DNA from: Oxytricha trifallax
Lineage: Eukaryota > Ciliophora > Spirotrichea > Sporadotrichida > Oxytrichidae
Direction: 5' to 3'
Assembly (NCBI GenBank): GCA_000711775.1
Contig: ARYC01000113.1
Coordinates: 1 to 64,000, forward strand
Length of the DNA stretch: 64,000 nt
The translations under genes were made by a program, and so were the position numbers. Shown one piece after another: positions 1-11,871 of the stretch. The notes beneath the pieces are model-generated. The model worked only from the letters and a program-made list of their open reading frames with translations, searched no databases and had not been told where the DNA came from. Every line of letters begins with the position of its first letter. Position 1 is the stretch's first letter.

Positions 1-69
1 TTTACTTCTGAATTTTCCTATTAAATCTTGAGATTAAATTCTCTTCATTGAATCATTCATAGACTCCAT
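1..69 (-). CDS. TBE A 22-kDa ORF, first codons only
   Basis: The start MESMND and the following codons read on the minus strand from 69 to the window edge. They match the starts of the 22-kDa ORFs of TBE B (MESLND) and TBE D (MESMND). Only about 23 codons are visible, so nothing can be said about intactness. Confidence 0.6.
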
Positions 70-633
70 CTTGCTTCCTCTTTCTATAAATTTTAATTAA
101 ATTTAAAATTATGAATATCCATTCTAAGTTTATTAAAATTTTACTACTAAATAGGGAGGACCTACTGGAGGTCAACCTTCAAAATATATGCGGAGAAGCA
201 TTGAAAAACTTGCTCTAGGTTTCACAGATTGATTTCCATTTTTATCAATCTATCTCCATTAAATTGCTCCTAATAATGTTTAATTATTTTAGAAGGTCCT
301 CCAAATTAAGTTCAAACTTTATTAGGAGTTAAATTTTAAGGTTAAAACTTAATTAGGAGCATATTAAATTAAAAAATGCTTAATAACTTTACCTCCAAAT
401 TAAGTTCAAACCTAATTTGGAGGACCTCCTAGAGAAACAAAACTTCATTAGGAGTATTTTAATTTACTAAAATGTATAAAATTCTCATAAAATATGTCAA
501 CTTACAGTTTTTTATGGTTAGTTCATTTTCTTACCTCTCAGCAAAGAATCTACAGAGTGCCTTATACTCTCCTATTATAGTTTATCAAGGTATATTATAT
601 CATTATTATAATAAAATATACCAGAAAACTAAA

Positions 634-2082
634 ATGAGCGCTAACCTTTTGAGAAGAGCGGCATTACTTGGATCAAGTCAATAAAAGTTATAATTCCAGC
701 AACCAAAAAAAGTAGAGACCAGAGACGCTTGTACTCAGTGGAGCCTGCTTATGACAACTTTGACCAGTCCAGCTTTGAGATTTAAATATAAATTAAGTAA
801 GAGGTTATCAAAGAAGCTGTGCAAATTGAGTATGAGGTTTAACAACCCGCCATAGAGCATTAATAAATACCAGCCAAAGTTGACTATTAATGCAAAGAAT
901 GCAATAAAGTTTTCCCTTACAAGTCAACTTATAAGAGACACTTGAGAGATATACACAACGATATGCCAAGGTTATATCTCAAGCATTAAAAGAAAGATGG
1001 GAAGTATGTCTGTGAGTTCTGTGAGAAGCCATATTCTCATACTAGAGACCTCAAAGTGCACTTAAAGAAAAAGCAAAATTAAAGTTTTGTCTTTATTCAT
1101 GAACCTACAGGGAATAGATTCCTCTAAAAGAGAAGATCAAGAAATCCAGTGGAGTCTCTTAGAGTTGAAGTCTAGAAGTAAGTTAAAATGAAGAAAGCAG
1201 TCAAGAACTTTCCAGTCTCTGAGATCAATAAAATCATGGTTAAAATAGAGGCAATGAAGATTCCCATATTAAAAATTATTGACTTAGATTCTTGCCTAGA
1301 AAGTTATCTCACTCTTGAAGAAAAAATAGAGAAGAGAGTCATTACAGATGACTAATATGCTTACAAGATATATCCATTCAATTACTTCCTTGCTGATGAC
1401 AAGTTCCAAATGGAATTTGCTAATGAGTATTATGCTCTTTAAAAGGCAAAGTTAAATGAGTGCAGGCATATCATCTAGCTTGATGCTATTTTACTTGGTA
1501 AAGATCATGTAGCCTTCAGGCTTCCTTTACTTGAAATGACTTACAGAGAATTATTATCTGACAATAGATGTCAGAGATAAATTAGCTAGATAGTATAGCA
1601 GATAGTTGATGGGATCGAAGAGCTTCACAAGCTAGGTTATGTTCATAGAGACTTAAAGCCAGAGAACATCATGATGAACTTTTAGCCTCTTATGAGTTTA
1701 TATTATTGACTTCAACAGAGCTCAAAGAGTGCAAGCCTCTGCATAAGGAAATGTATACGGCACTCCTGGATATTTCCCAGAGAGAGAAGATTGGAGAGAT
1801 GGAGACACTTAATGGGATATCTGGGCTCTAGCAGTAATAATAATAGAGAGCGACATGCCAAGAAACGATTACTTTAGCTGCAGGGGTGAGAGAGATTCTA
1901 AGCAAAGAATCAAACAATATCTCGATAAAAATAAAATAAATGGAGGTCTCAGAGAACTTGCATACTCAACTATTATCAAGCCAAGCTAAGAGAATTAACA
2001 AACAATAGAAACAATCAAACATCAACTTAGAAAGATAAAATTCAGAGAACTGCCACATGACTCTAAGCTTATGTTTGTGTGA
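634..2082 (+). pseudogene. TBE A zinc-finger/protein-kinase ORF, frame-broken
   Basis: This is the TBE '57-kDa' gene. Two C2H2-type fingers lie at about 889-1075 (CKEC...H and CEFC...H). A protein-kinase-like domain follows, with a full catalytic loop HRDLKPEN near 1644-1667 and a metal-binding motif DFN instead of DFG near 1710. The GT-PGYF-PERE activation-segment end and a C-terminal lobe run to TGA at 2080-2082. The frame is lost by one base in an A7 run near 705 and again just before DFN (PLMS-LYY versus the expected IIDFN), so as written it cannot make one protein. It is the only copy of the four here with HRD intact. Its role in the transposon is unknown. Confidence 0.8.
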
Positions 2083-2349
2083 AATATTTTAAAAACTCGC
2101 TTGTTATACTCACTTAAAATACTAATATTTAAACATTAAACCCCTACATAAACCCTATTAAAACCCTAATAAAGTATGAACTAATAGTCTACTTTTATCA
2201 ATCAAAAACTCAATCAAACTACTGAAAGAGTTTTGGGGTTTTGAATGACCATTGTATTTCACAAATAATTAAAAGTTTAATGATTGTTTCACAATAATTT
2301 ATATATAAAAATAAACAGTAATAACTCAATAATTTAAATTATTTCTTAA

Positions 2350-5300
2350 ACTAGGAAGACTTAAGTTATACAAGTCATACTTAAGTTTGGCATTCATTTG
2401 CTTAATAATGTTGAAACAAAGAAATGGAGATTTACTTCTTTTGTATAATGTATCTGAAAGTATAAATTATGAAGGAATACCCATTTTGTCCAAGAGTGCC
2501 TTTATTATTAAATTTTTTTTCTTTTTGACTATATTCAAATCAAAATTTAATTTTGAAAACAAATTATCAATAATTTCTCAATTACTTACTAATAAAGAAT
2601 TTAAAGCCTTTATTCTAGGTTTTTAAGTCTTAGTACCAAGGATAACCACCACAATTTAAGTTTTGAGTGGATCTATATCTAGAGTTATTGAATCCATATA
2701 CATCTATTGATCACATTTTGGGATCTCAACTTTATAAAAAGAAAACAGCAAACTAAATTACTAAGGTAGAATTTTTGAATTAATAGGCGATTTACTTAAT
2801 TAATACAGATATTTAAGACTTTAGAGGCAAAGTATCGTACAAAAAGATTGTCTAGAGTTGAGAGGGAATACTAAAAGATAAAAAATCTCTCTACTTTTTG
2901 TTAAATATTCTTTAAAATTCATTTTTGGAGTTTTGTTAATCACTGAAGTTTATGCACAAGAATCAATACTACTTATTCCTATACTTAAGCTGTCAATAAG
3001 TTTCGAGTTGATAAGACTGCTACTGGATTTGCATATTTTACAGATTATCTTTCAGTTCACAGCAAGAGAGGTTTGCGCAGAGAGTAGATTTTGTAATTGC
3101 TGAAATCAGTATATTTAGGAAAACTTAACTGCTAACTTTTAATTAATTAAATATAATTAAGCAGTTATAAATTTAAATTAATTAGTGATATTAAAAAGGA
3201 TAATTAAGTTAACTTAAAAAATAATTTTGACTTTGTAATTTAAAATTCTCTTTAGAGAAATAATTTTCTATTAAACTTTTGTCTATTTACATTAAAACTG
3301 AAAATGTTTTAATTTCACTAATTAATTTAAATTTATAACTGCTTAATTATATTTAATTAATTAAAAGTTAGCAGTTAAGTTTTCCTAAATATACTGATTT
3401 CAGCAATTACAAAATCTACTCTCTGCGCAAACCTCTCTTGCTGTGGACTGAAAGATAATCTGTAAAATATGCAAATCCAGTAGCAGTCTTATCAACTCGA
3501 AACTTATTGACAGCTTAAGTATAGGAATAAGTAGTATTGATTCTTGTGCATAAACTTCAGTGATTAACAAAACTCCAAAAATGAATTTTAAAGAATATTT
3601 AACAAAAAGTAGAGAGATTTTTTATCTTTTAGTATTCCCTCTCAACTCTAGACAATCTTTTTGTACGATACTTTGCCTCTAAAGTCTTAAATATCTGTAT
3701 TAATTAAGTAAATCGCCTATTAATTCAAAAATTCTACCTTATAATTCTTTCAAAATTAAAAAGTAAAATTTTAGTTATTTCGAAAACAATTTCAACATAT
3801 AAAGGAGATTCTACTAATATGCCAAACTTTTATGAAGCTATGATCATCGTATCGATTAAAGAGTTATTACATAAATTTATGCAAGTAATTTATTGAAAAT
3901 ACACAGTAAAAACAAATAGATTTAGAATTTAATTCAAGCAATAGCAATTTCGTAATCTTTGTTAGCGTAAACAAGAGCCCACGTTTCTAGTTTCAGTTTA
4001 ATTGGTTGAATATGTTATACTTATCTATTATAATAGCTTGACCAGTTCAATTTTAATGTTTAATAATTTATTTATATTTGCATATATTTTAGTAATTAAT
4101 AATTTAATAAACATTTTTTAGCCGAAAAATAAAATTTAATTCAACAATTTCTCGGACTTATCAATTATTTAAGGTTCTGGAAGTTATTTGGTATATATTT
4201 TGATTAATTTAATTAAATCTTGGGATGATAAAATTTAACAATCAATTTATCAGAAAAAAATATTAAAACTATTATAACATTTTTTAACCCATTTTATTCT
4301 TCAAACCACAGATATTAAGTATAGACGATTTAGATACTCTCTCTATGAATGTATTTATTCTATTATATATCTATTCAGGAATATTGAATTTTAATATTTA
4401 TAAAAAAAATCATAAATATTAAGATTGGATTCTTGAAGATCCCTCATCTTTCTATCATCATTCAAAACCCCAAAACCCCTTAGAGAGGTGTATAAGTGCT
4501 TTGATTTGTAGGGTATAGTTGGGGTCTTATTGGGTATAGTAGAGAAAATGCAGGTCTTATGTGAATTTTAAGGATATTTAATGATTATTATGCGGCTTAA
4601 CTCAAACAAATTTTATCTGCTTGTCTTTATTGCATCTCTTGAATCTTGCTCTCTGTAGTGGTTCAAGTAAATCTTCTAAGGATTATCTTGGATATGATGG
4701 TGCTCTTACAATTATCATGTCTACAATATGTTGATTTCTTTGCAGACATCTTCTTACTTTATATGCTTCTAAGCTAAACTAATTGATTGTTTTTCATGCT
4801 TAGTACCAAAGTAAGACATGCTTTCCATGTCACTTTCTAATATGATAGCAGCAACTGCCCATACATCCCACTAAACAGATCCATTCGTCCACTTCTCTCT
4901 TATTGGGAAGTAGCCAAGAGTGCCAAGAACCTTTGCTAAAGTTACTATCTCTTATCTTAAGGCTCTATTTAAATCAATAACTACGACTTCTAAAGGACAG
5001 AGGTTCAGTATTACATTTTCAGGTTTCAAAACTCTATGAACATATCCAAGTTCATGCAACTCCTTGACACACTTTATCATATCTGATAGTATATCATTCA
5101 AATCATCTGAGTATCTATTATGATATAAGTAATATCTCAGAGTCATTTAATATTTCTTAAGTCTGAGTGCGATAAAACCAAAGCATAAAATAACACCATT
5201 TAGCTTAAGCAAGTTCTTGCAATCTTTTCTCTATGCCTCTCTAAGAATCATATATTCATTAGCAAACTTATTTTAATATTGCTTGTTCTTAAGGAGATAG

Positions 5301-8300
5301 CTGAATAGGTACACCTTGTATGCATACTCATCAACCACTGTAAGCTTTGCTTTGTTAGGAACACTTATATGCAAGTAATTATCAATACAACTACTTAGAT
5401 TAATTGCATTAAATGCAGGAATGTTCATAGATTTTGCTAGGAAGCAGGCTAGAATTGTATTGCCTGCAGGTTAGTTCATCGATTCTTATCTTTTCTGTCT
5501 CTTGAGCTTCTCCTGTAACTTTCTTTAAGACTCGATAGTATTTGATTTTCTTTTAGCTGTCACAAGTTTTTATGTCTCTTTATCTTAAATCAAGAACTCA
5601 CTGAGGTGATGCTTTTGCATGTGCTTCTTAACTTTTGCAGAGTGAGTATAAGACTTCATACAAGTTGTACACTAGTACCTTCCATCCACTTTTTCATGCT
5701 TGAAATATATCTTGGCTTTGCCAGAGTGCACCTCTTTAAGGTGTCTCTTCAAGCTTTGTTCAGTTGAGAAAAAATTATAGCAGTCTTCACATTAAAATGT
5801 TTTTATCTTTTCAATAGGGAGCTGTTCTTTTAGATCCTCAACATATTCAATTTATGTTTAATGTCCTATCTCTGCCCTCTCCTTTAAGTTCTATACTTCT
5901 ATTTTGATGACCTCTGCTTCAAATTCAAGAATTCTTAGCTCTACCACCCTCTCAACATAAATAACTTCTGGCCTTTTAGTTGAGCCAAAGTTTAGCTATG
6001 ATTATCCAGTGCTAAGAGAAACTGCGTTTCGATTTAAGTTAGCCGCCATGTTTAAATTCAAATTTAAATTTCTATTATAAAGCTCTAATAACCTCTCTAG
6101 TTATAGTTACTTAGTACAGGAGTTGCCATTGCTACAATAATGGTTGTTTTTGAAGTATTAGAGATCATATTTATGCTTAGTTTATAACTGCAATTTTTCT
6201 AATTTCATGCTTAATATTTTTAATTTTGGTACCAACTAGATAAAATTCTGGTTGGTACTGGTGCCAATTAGGTTTTGAACCATTTTGGAACTTTTCCATT
6301 AAAACTAAGTACTAATTAAGTTTTGGGACTATTAAATTGGTACCAATTAAAATTAAACGAATTTAGAACCAGTCCTAATTAAATATAAACAAATTTAGTT
6401 AGTACTAATTTAATGGAACTAAATTGATTAAAATGGAGCTCTATCTCTGCAGTTTGTTACAGCTTCTGCAAACTTTCTCCATGTATCTTTGCAGGGTTGA
6501 CCTCCTATAAGATGCCCATATTTAATAGTAAGATTTTAAACAATAGGATCCAGAAGTCTATAAATTATAATTTGAAATTCATTAAAAGGAAGAGGAACAA
6601 AGATGGAATCACTCAATGATCAAATGAAAAGAGTCGAGGCTCAAGAAAATATCTCAAGATTCAGAAGTGAAGAAGATCTCTATCGATACCTAACTTTACA
6701 TTATAAGATAACTTGAAGATTATTAACATATTATTCAGTTGGTTTATTCCTTCCAACGATGGAAGGTATTAAAATTTCATTCTTGAAACCAGTACTTATT
6801 GAGGAGAGGAAACTTTTATAAATAAAGAGATTAATCTAATTGAAATTCCCAACTACCCTGATATTTCAGTCATTAATCTTTTTGAGGATGCCATGCAAGA
6901 TGAGGAAGTGGTAGTTTACTTTCCTACCAAGAAACAACTCTAATAAACTACCAGAGAGGAACTTTTTCTTTGGTGTTCTTGGTACAATAAAAGAGGAGTA
7001 ACTCAGAGAAATAATTGAAGAAGCACATTAGAAACGATATTCTATCTCTCCTGAAGACTAGAAAAAGCAAGGCATTCTAATAAGATCAGCTTGGCTAGAG
7101 GAACTTAATAAGCATCTTTATCTTTCAAGTAAGCTTCGATATATAACTTTGTAGGGAAATCTGGCACTGGTATATATCTCATGAAAGAGCATGCAAAGGT
7201 TCACAGAGAAAGAAAGTCGTAGACAATTCATGAGGTGAGCAAGAGGCTTTATAAAGATGTCTAAAAACCAGATGATATGAACATAGATGTAGGAGCTAGC
7301 ACTAAGAGAAGAAATATGGGCCCAAGCAAGCCATTAGAAGAGGAGAAGAAAGAGAAGCCAAACCCATTTATGGGCCAATTTAATATGTGAATATATTCAT
7401 TCGTTTAAATCTAAAACTTATTTATAAACATTCATTCTTCCCTCTCTTGCACAAATTGTTGTCTTATTTTCGCTCACTCTCTTACAGCTGCTTTGAATTA
7501 AGTCAACTGTATCGATGGGCAGGTCATGCATTAGATGATACAGCAGCAGCTTCTTTTAGTGAGTCTTGATTTAACTCCAGTAGAATTCAATTCCATTAAA
7601 TTATGGGTTATAAGGAACGTTGTATACAGGAGTTTTGTTTAACTCTTCATAAGCTTTCTTAGATTCCTTAGTCTTATGAACTGCGAGGTTATCAACAAAA
7701 AGGATGATCTCTTGGTTACTATACTTCTCTCTGAGCTTATGTAGGAACTCTATATACTACTCTCGCTTAATAGAGCGAGGGTGAATAACATAACTCTCTA
7801 AGCCTGAATCTTCACTTATACCAGCTAAAATTGCATGGGTGACAACCTTCACTTTTTAATCATAGACTTCTATACTATCATACTTCTTATGCCAAGACTT
7901 ATTGATAAAGGTGTTGAAGGTGAATACCGCTTCATCAGCGTGTATGAACTTGATGTTATTATCAATAGCTCTCTGCATTTAATCATATATATAGTTTAAA
8001 TTATTACGATAAAATGGCACTGTAAAATCAATCACTCTCTTCACTCTGTTGACAGTCTTGAAAGTAATACTATTTCTTCTATAAATATTGGCTATAGTTT
8101 AAGGAGAGATGCGCATTTCAGGAAACCTGCGATGAAACATGACAGCTCGTTAGTCAAGAGGAAACTGAGCCCAATATTTTAATGTCTTAGAGTCACAGAG
8201 ATAGTCAATATGGACCTATGAGAACTTTTATTTTCTTGCAGGATGCTTTCAAGAGCCTGAGCTATAATATTAAACAGCTAACAAGCAATGATACCTAAAA

Positions 8301-11235
8301 GTTGATGCACTCTTGTTTAGCAGTCTTGCGATGGCTGAATAATTCAGCACTGGTTTGACTTAGTCTATATTAATACTTGTACCATACCTAAGCTTAAGCA
8401 GTAAATCTAAATATTACTCATCATAAATAGACCCTAAATTTCGCTAATTTCTATTTCCATTTTGCAATTTGACCTAATTTTTCTACTTACCCCAATAAGA
8501 AGCCAACTATACCCTACATATCAAAGCACTTATAAACCTCACTAAGGGGTTTTGGGGTTTTTATTTAGGAAGCTAATTTAAAATAAAAAAAAAATGCTCC
8601 TTGAAAGAGTTGATTTTTTGCAGAGAGATGGAATCAAGTAAATTGTTTGACTGCATTATTAAACAACTAGCAAGGGTTGGTCCTAGTCTTTTTCAGCGAT
8701 TTCGATTCCATATTTTATTTGCATATAATCGACAATGTTTGTCTTTTGCTGAATAATTTCCTTTGTAATTGGGTCTATAAAACATTTCTAAAATATATCA
8801 TGAACCTCAAATAACCAATTTAAAATACAATCGTTGAAATTTAAGTCTCTTAAATTCCAGGTGAAAAAATGAGTTTTGGGAGACATGTCAAATTTAATAT
8901 CATTGACTTCGAATACTCGAGAATTATAATTCACACTAACTTCAAGTCTCTACTCATCATTAAAGTTTGGTATAAGCTCATCATAAATCTTAATTATCAT
9001 AAATAATTGTACTATATTAACTAACTAAAAAATATCTTACATAAATACTTTTAATTTTAATAGTAATCATGAATCATTTAATTGGTACAATTATCTTTTT
9101 GTAAATTCTTAATCACATCTAAAATTGTTGGAGAATTGATAAATTTTGTTGCAGTCCCAACGTTTATAAAAATTCCATCTTAAAGTGCCTTGACTGAGTA
9201 AATGTTACCTTGCCACATCTCTAATTCATATTTTTAAATTGGAATCATATCTGTTTTCAAGAAGAAACTTGATTTTCTTCCTGTCTTCCCCAATATTTGA
9301 TCAAAATTATAATATTTTAACTATTAAATCTATAAATAATAGTTTAGAATTTATAATGATTTATAAATTTGAGTATACTTTTCATCAAATAGAATCTTCT
9401 TGATAACATTTTAAACAAAACACTAAACTTGCATATTGTTCCTTATATTATCGGGTGTCTGTTAATTCATGCTAAAAGAATCTGCATATTTGATGGTGAG
9501 CTCGAATTTTTATTCTTCCAATTAAGAAACCATATTATTTCATTTATTAACAAATATATTAGAATTAGAGTTAATTAAACTAATTAAAAATATAATAAAT
9601 AGCAGATAAGGACTAGGAAAATATAACGATTTTTATATCAATCAATATAAAATTTTGGAGAGTTATTCTCATATATTTTTACCCTTCCCTTATTTCAGAT
9701 TACATAATTTAAATTGGTGAGCTAACAATAAATAACTTCGAGATATATAATAAGATAATGTAAAAAATAGTTATAAAAAGAGTTTATTTATGAAAACTAA
9801 AAGAGAATAAAAAATACTTTAATTAATTGAATAAATTAAAAATCTGGCTTAATATGCCGTGTAGCTCACTTAATAGGCAACTTAAAAATAAAAATCTGTA
9901 TTTTATTGTAGTTTTATTTGGTTAGATTAGTTTACTTAATAAAAACTTAAATTACTTAGGTCTTTGGTTAAGTGATGTAATTTTTGGTAAATAAAGTCAT
10001 AGTATATTTTTATAAAATATTACTGCCATATTTTTTTAAATTAATTTTCCTTTTATTTCATTTTTAATTTAAATTTACTGTTATTATTCCCATATAATTT
10101 TTTATAATTACTATAAATTTGAGCATAAATAAATCATGGTTATATTTATTTCCACCGTTTAAATTAAAAATCAAATATTTTATTTTAAAATTTATAATAA
10201 TTTTAAATATTTATATTAATTTATAAAAATATTGACTTCATCTCTATAATGATAAATAAGCTCTAAATATTTAATTGCTAATACTATAATAAGCTTAAGA
10301 TGATTTGCTATATTTCTATTTAGAAATAATACTTACAAAACATTTTAAAAATATGATTAATATTAAAATAATCGAGGATTTTAAATTTGTCTTATATATA
10401 AATTACTAATAAATAATACTATTTGGCTAATTTTAATTATTTAAATAAAACTTTATTAATAAAACCTGATGTAAAGCAAATATTTTGTTGCCAAAGTAGA
10501 AATGTTCTCCATAAATTAACTTGAGTTCATGAGTCATATTTTTTATTACACTTTTCATTTCATGTTAAAATTGGAATGTAAATTTAGAAATTTAATTAAT
10601 AGATAAAAAATACTTTAAATTTCAAGAAATAAAAATTGTGGTTTCGGAGAGAAATTTACATCATAAATAAAGAGATTTAAACACCAAAACTCATAAAATT
10701 TTTAATAAATTTATTGTTTTCTTAGGAAATCCAAAAATATAATGTAAGTTAGTAATTTTAATGGAAAAAGGATTATAGTAAATTATTTATATATGATTGT
10801 TTTGCTTCATATTTTATATATATAACTTTCTGAAGGGTTGTTAATAAATTAAAATGCGCAAGACAAACTGCATAAAGATATTCGGTTATACATAGAGATT
10901 ATAATTTGTATTGTAATTATTAGTTTGTGTTTTTTAATCTAACAGAATTCTAAAATCTTGCCAAAAATATTTTTTAATTATAAGAGGTTTAAATTATTTT
11001 ACTGATCCCTGAGTGAGATCTTAAAATAATTAGAGAGTAAGATGGTTGGTTTCCCCACCGTTCCTTGATTTATCAATGGATTTGAATGGAAATGAAATCC
11101 TGTACCATCTATGTGATGATTATTTTATCCACGACCTAAACCTCTCCCTCTAATACCACGACCATTACCTCTTCCCTAAGTAATTTCTTGATTACTATTA
11201 CCAAGAATACTACTGCTATTAAAGCTTCGTTCCAT
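2350..11235 (-). CDS. Piwi-1: Piwi-family protein, MDS/IES gene, C-terminus outside the window
   Basis: This is a diverged paralogue of the Piwi gene at 14613-27600. ATG at 11235 starts MERSFN and an RG-rich tail, then GTVGKPTILLSNYFKISL (N domain). Further MDSs read LIYGEHFYFGNK (about 10470), a block ending KKILFDEKY (about 9380), the PAZ pieces DPITKEII and DQPLLVVQ (about 8640-8770), DDRKMRDLQES (about 4440), and the Mid/Piwi start with TLDIDP and LLDKMGIPSQFILSDT (2370-2690). All blocks are open when TAA/TAG are read as Gln, so this is not an obvious pseudogene. It contains TBE B and a 976-bp foldback, both outside recognisable coding blocks. The catalytic part of the Piwi domain would lie left of TBE A. 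Likely role: small-RNA-guided genome rearrangement or silencing (family knowledge). Confidence 0.82.
2764..3739. mobile_element. Large foldback element with TA flanks, inside Piwi-1
   Basis: Two almost perfect inverted arms of about 430 bp (2764-3190 and 3310-3739) face each other across a spacer of about 120 bp. The ends read TA-AGGTAGAATTTTTG and its complement, consistent with a TA target duplication of Tc1/mariner type. It lies between two Piwi-1 MDSs at a place where Piwi-2 has only a short IES. Each arm carries a 60-codon open frame (see findings). No transposase is present, so it would be non-autonomous. Confidence 0.85.
4715..6050 (-). pseudogene. TBE B zinc-finger/pseudokinase ORF
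   Basis: The ORF starts MAANLNRNAV at 6050. An extra base near 6000 puts the first 17 or so codons out of frame with the rest; from there the frame is open to TGA at 4717-4715. Two C2H2 fingers (CEDC...H, CTTC...H) lie at about 5810-5620. The kinase-like domain has HRVLKPEN near 5037-5014, where the catalytic Asp is Val, and DLN in place of DFG. GT-LGYFPIREKW and an Ile/Glu-rich end follow. The fold seems kept while the catalytic residue is gone, so it is a pseudokinase in this copy. It diverges from the overlapping 22-kDa and transposase genes in the TBE's back-to-back layout. Confidence 0.82.
6603..7390 (+). pseudogene. TBE B 22-kDa ORF, broken, with a 26-nt intron
   Basis: Starts MESLNDQMKRVEAQENISRF. 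TGA appears in frame near 6714 and a frame offset near 6810. The later part (EEVVVYFPTKKQL-like, then EEAHQKRYSISPEDQKK) is recognisable. A 26-nt intron at 7129-7154 (GTAAG...TTTGTAG) is needed to join TCA-A to GG-AAA, giving LSRKSGTGIYLMKEHAKVHRE, and the frame then stays open to TGA at 7388-7390. The same intron occurs in TBE C and TBE D. The function of the 22-kDa protein is unknown. Confidence 0.78.
7397..8470 (-). pseudogene. TBE B DDE transposase, near-intact with one in-frame TGA
   Basis: The frame beginning GSIYDEQYLDLLLKLRYG near 8440 continues to TGA at 7399-7397 and ends YKQVLDLNE. The DDE triad of the Tc1/mariner-like TBE family is visible: FIHADEAVFTF (first Asp), ILFVDNLAVHKTK (second Asp) and PQFNGIEFYW (Glu). 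One TGA interrupts it in SSGS-TGA-KHPARK, and no ATG lies in frame at the expected start. TBE C has the same TGA at the same place. The TBE D copy gives the intact comparison (354 residues). TBE transposase is believed to act in programmed DNA elimination as well as transposition. Confidence 0.82.
9545..10465. other. Gene-empty AT-rich IES in Piwi-1
   Basis: This is the eliminated stretch between the MDS starting MVSQLEEQKFELTIKYADSF and the MDS coding LIYGEHFYFGNK. It is very AT-rich. I see no coding frame, inverted repeat or tandem repeat in it. Confidence 0.5.
10682..10993 (-). other. IES present in Piwi-1 but absent from Piwi-2
   Basis: The direct repeat TTTAAA occurs at 10676-10681 and 10988-10993. 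Removing the segment plus one copy joins SLRDQQNN to LNLFIYDVNFSP in frame. In Piwi-2 the homologous sequence SLRHVQSQIFIYDVTFSP is uninterrupted. This is therefore an IES gained by one paralogue or lost by the other. Confidence 0.72.
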
Positions 11236-11488
11236 ATTCTCAAATTTTTTAATTACACTATTTTGATTATAGGAAACAAAAAATAAGAATTATTTTAATC
11301 AAATAATAATCAATTCTTTTGCAAACTAATTAGATTATAACTCTTTTTGAATATTAATGATTACTTTACAAAATAGTTATCTTAAAATCAAATTATTAAT
11401 TATTTCATTCGTCAAAATCTCTATTTTATCTTAATAAAAAATTAAGTATTTTATTCACATATCAATTTTTAATTTTTTAATTTTTTCT
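11236..11488. other. Upstream region of Piwi-1
   Basis: AT-rich non-coding DNA before the Piwi-1 start. It probably holds the promoter and 5' end, but no defined element is recognisable. Confidence 0.35.
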
Positions 11489-11504
11489 ATAAATTTCAAA
11501 ATTA

Positions 11505-11871
11505 GATAGATAGATAGATAATTTATTAGGAAATTAATATTAATGGGAAATAATACTTAAGGTAACTCTCCCTCCCTACCTAATATCCGGAAGAATCAGG
11601 TGTGGTCACCACCAAACTCGACCGAAGTCCAAACACGTGTCCTTTCTTTCATGTAGCCACTCCAGATTACCAAGCCAGGTCATGTGCTGCCATTTTACGT
11701 CATACCAGTTCCGTACGAATATCCCATGCTTTTTATCAGATACAGACACCACAAAACCCTGAGATATTCCATGCCTTTTACCAGGTACAAATATCAGCGA
11801 ACCCTGGGTTTCGAACCTCACAACCTGTCATAATTGGTCAGGTGGCCAACCGTATGGACAGTAGGTCCGAA
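11505..11871 (-). mobile_element. tRNA-derived SINE with 16-bp target-site duplication
   Basis: This is a GC-richer island of 367 bp. Read on the minus strand, it starts near 11871 with a tRNA-like head: an A-box-like TGGCCACCTGA (about 11850) and a B box GGTTCGAAACC (about 11815). A body with a duplicated unit of about 44 bp follows (CATGCTTTTTATCAGATAC and CATGCCTTTTACCAGGTAC). It ends in a (TATC)4-like tail next to 11505. The flanks ATAAATTTCAAAATTA (11489-11504) and ATAAATTCCAAAATTA (11872-11887) match at 15 of 16 positions. RNA polymerase III head, simple-repeat tail and a long duplication are the signature of LINE-mobilised SINEs. Short open frames on both strands inside it are incidental. 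Confidence 0.8.

Larger units (their letters stand above)
1..2243. mobile_element. TBE A, telomere-bearing element, left part outside the window
   Basis: This is the right-hand part of a telomere-bearing transposon. It ends in an inverted telomere-like block (TTTTGGGGTTTTG, 2231-2243) followed by AAT, the 3-bp ANT target type used by TBEs. Inside are the first codons of the 22-kDa ORF on the minus strand and a zinc-finger/kinase ORF on the plus strand, in the same relative order as in the complete copies at 4463-8562 and 39385-43450. The transposase half and the other terminus lie left of the window. Just beyond the terminus, Piwi-1 coding sequence begins, so this copy probably separates the missing C-terminal half of Piwi-1 from the part seen here (inference). 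Confidence 0.88.
4463..8562. mobile_element. TBE B, complete telomere-bearing element (4100 bp)
   Basis: The left end reads CAAAACCCCAAAACCCC at 4463. The right end is GGGGTTTTGGGGTTTTT at 8546-8562, with the terminal G changed to T. ATT flanks both sides (4460-4462, 8563-8565), the expected ANT duplication. The length of 4.1 kb fits TBE1. Gene order: zinc-finger/kinase (minus, 6050-4715), 22-kDa ORF (plus, 6603-7390), transposase (minus, about 8470-7397). It sits in Piwi-1 between the PAZ block and the DDRKM block, in a region that is an IES or intron in Piwi-2. All three genes are damaged to some degree, so this copy probably is not autonomous. Confidence 0.95.
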
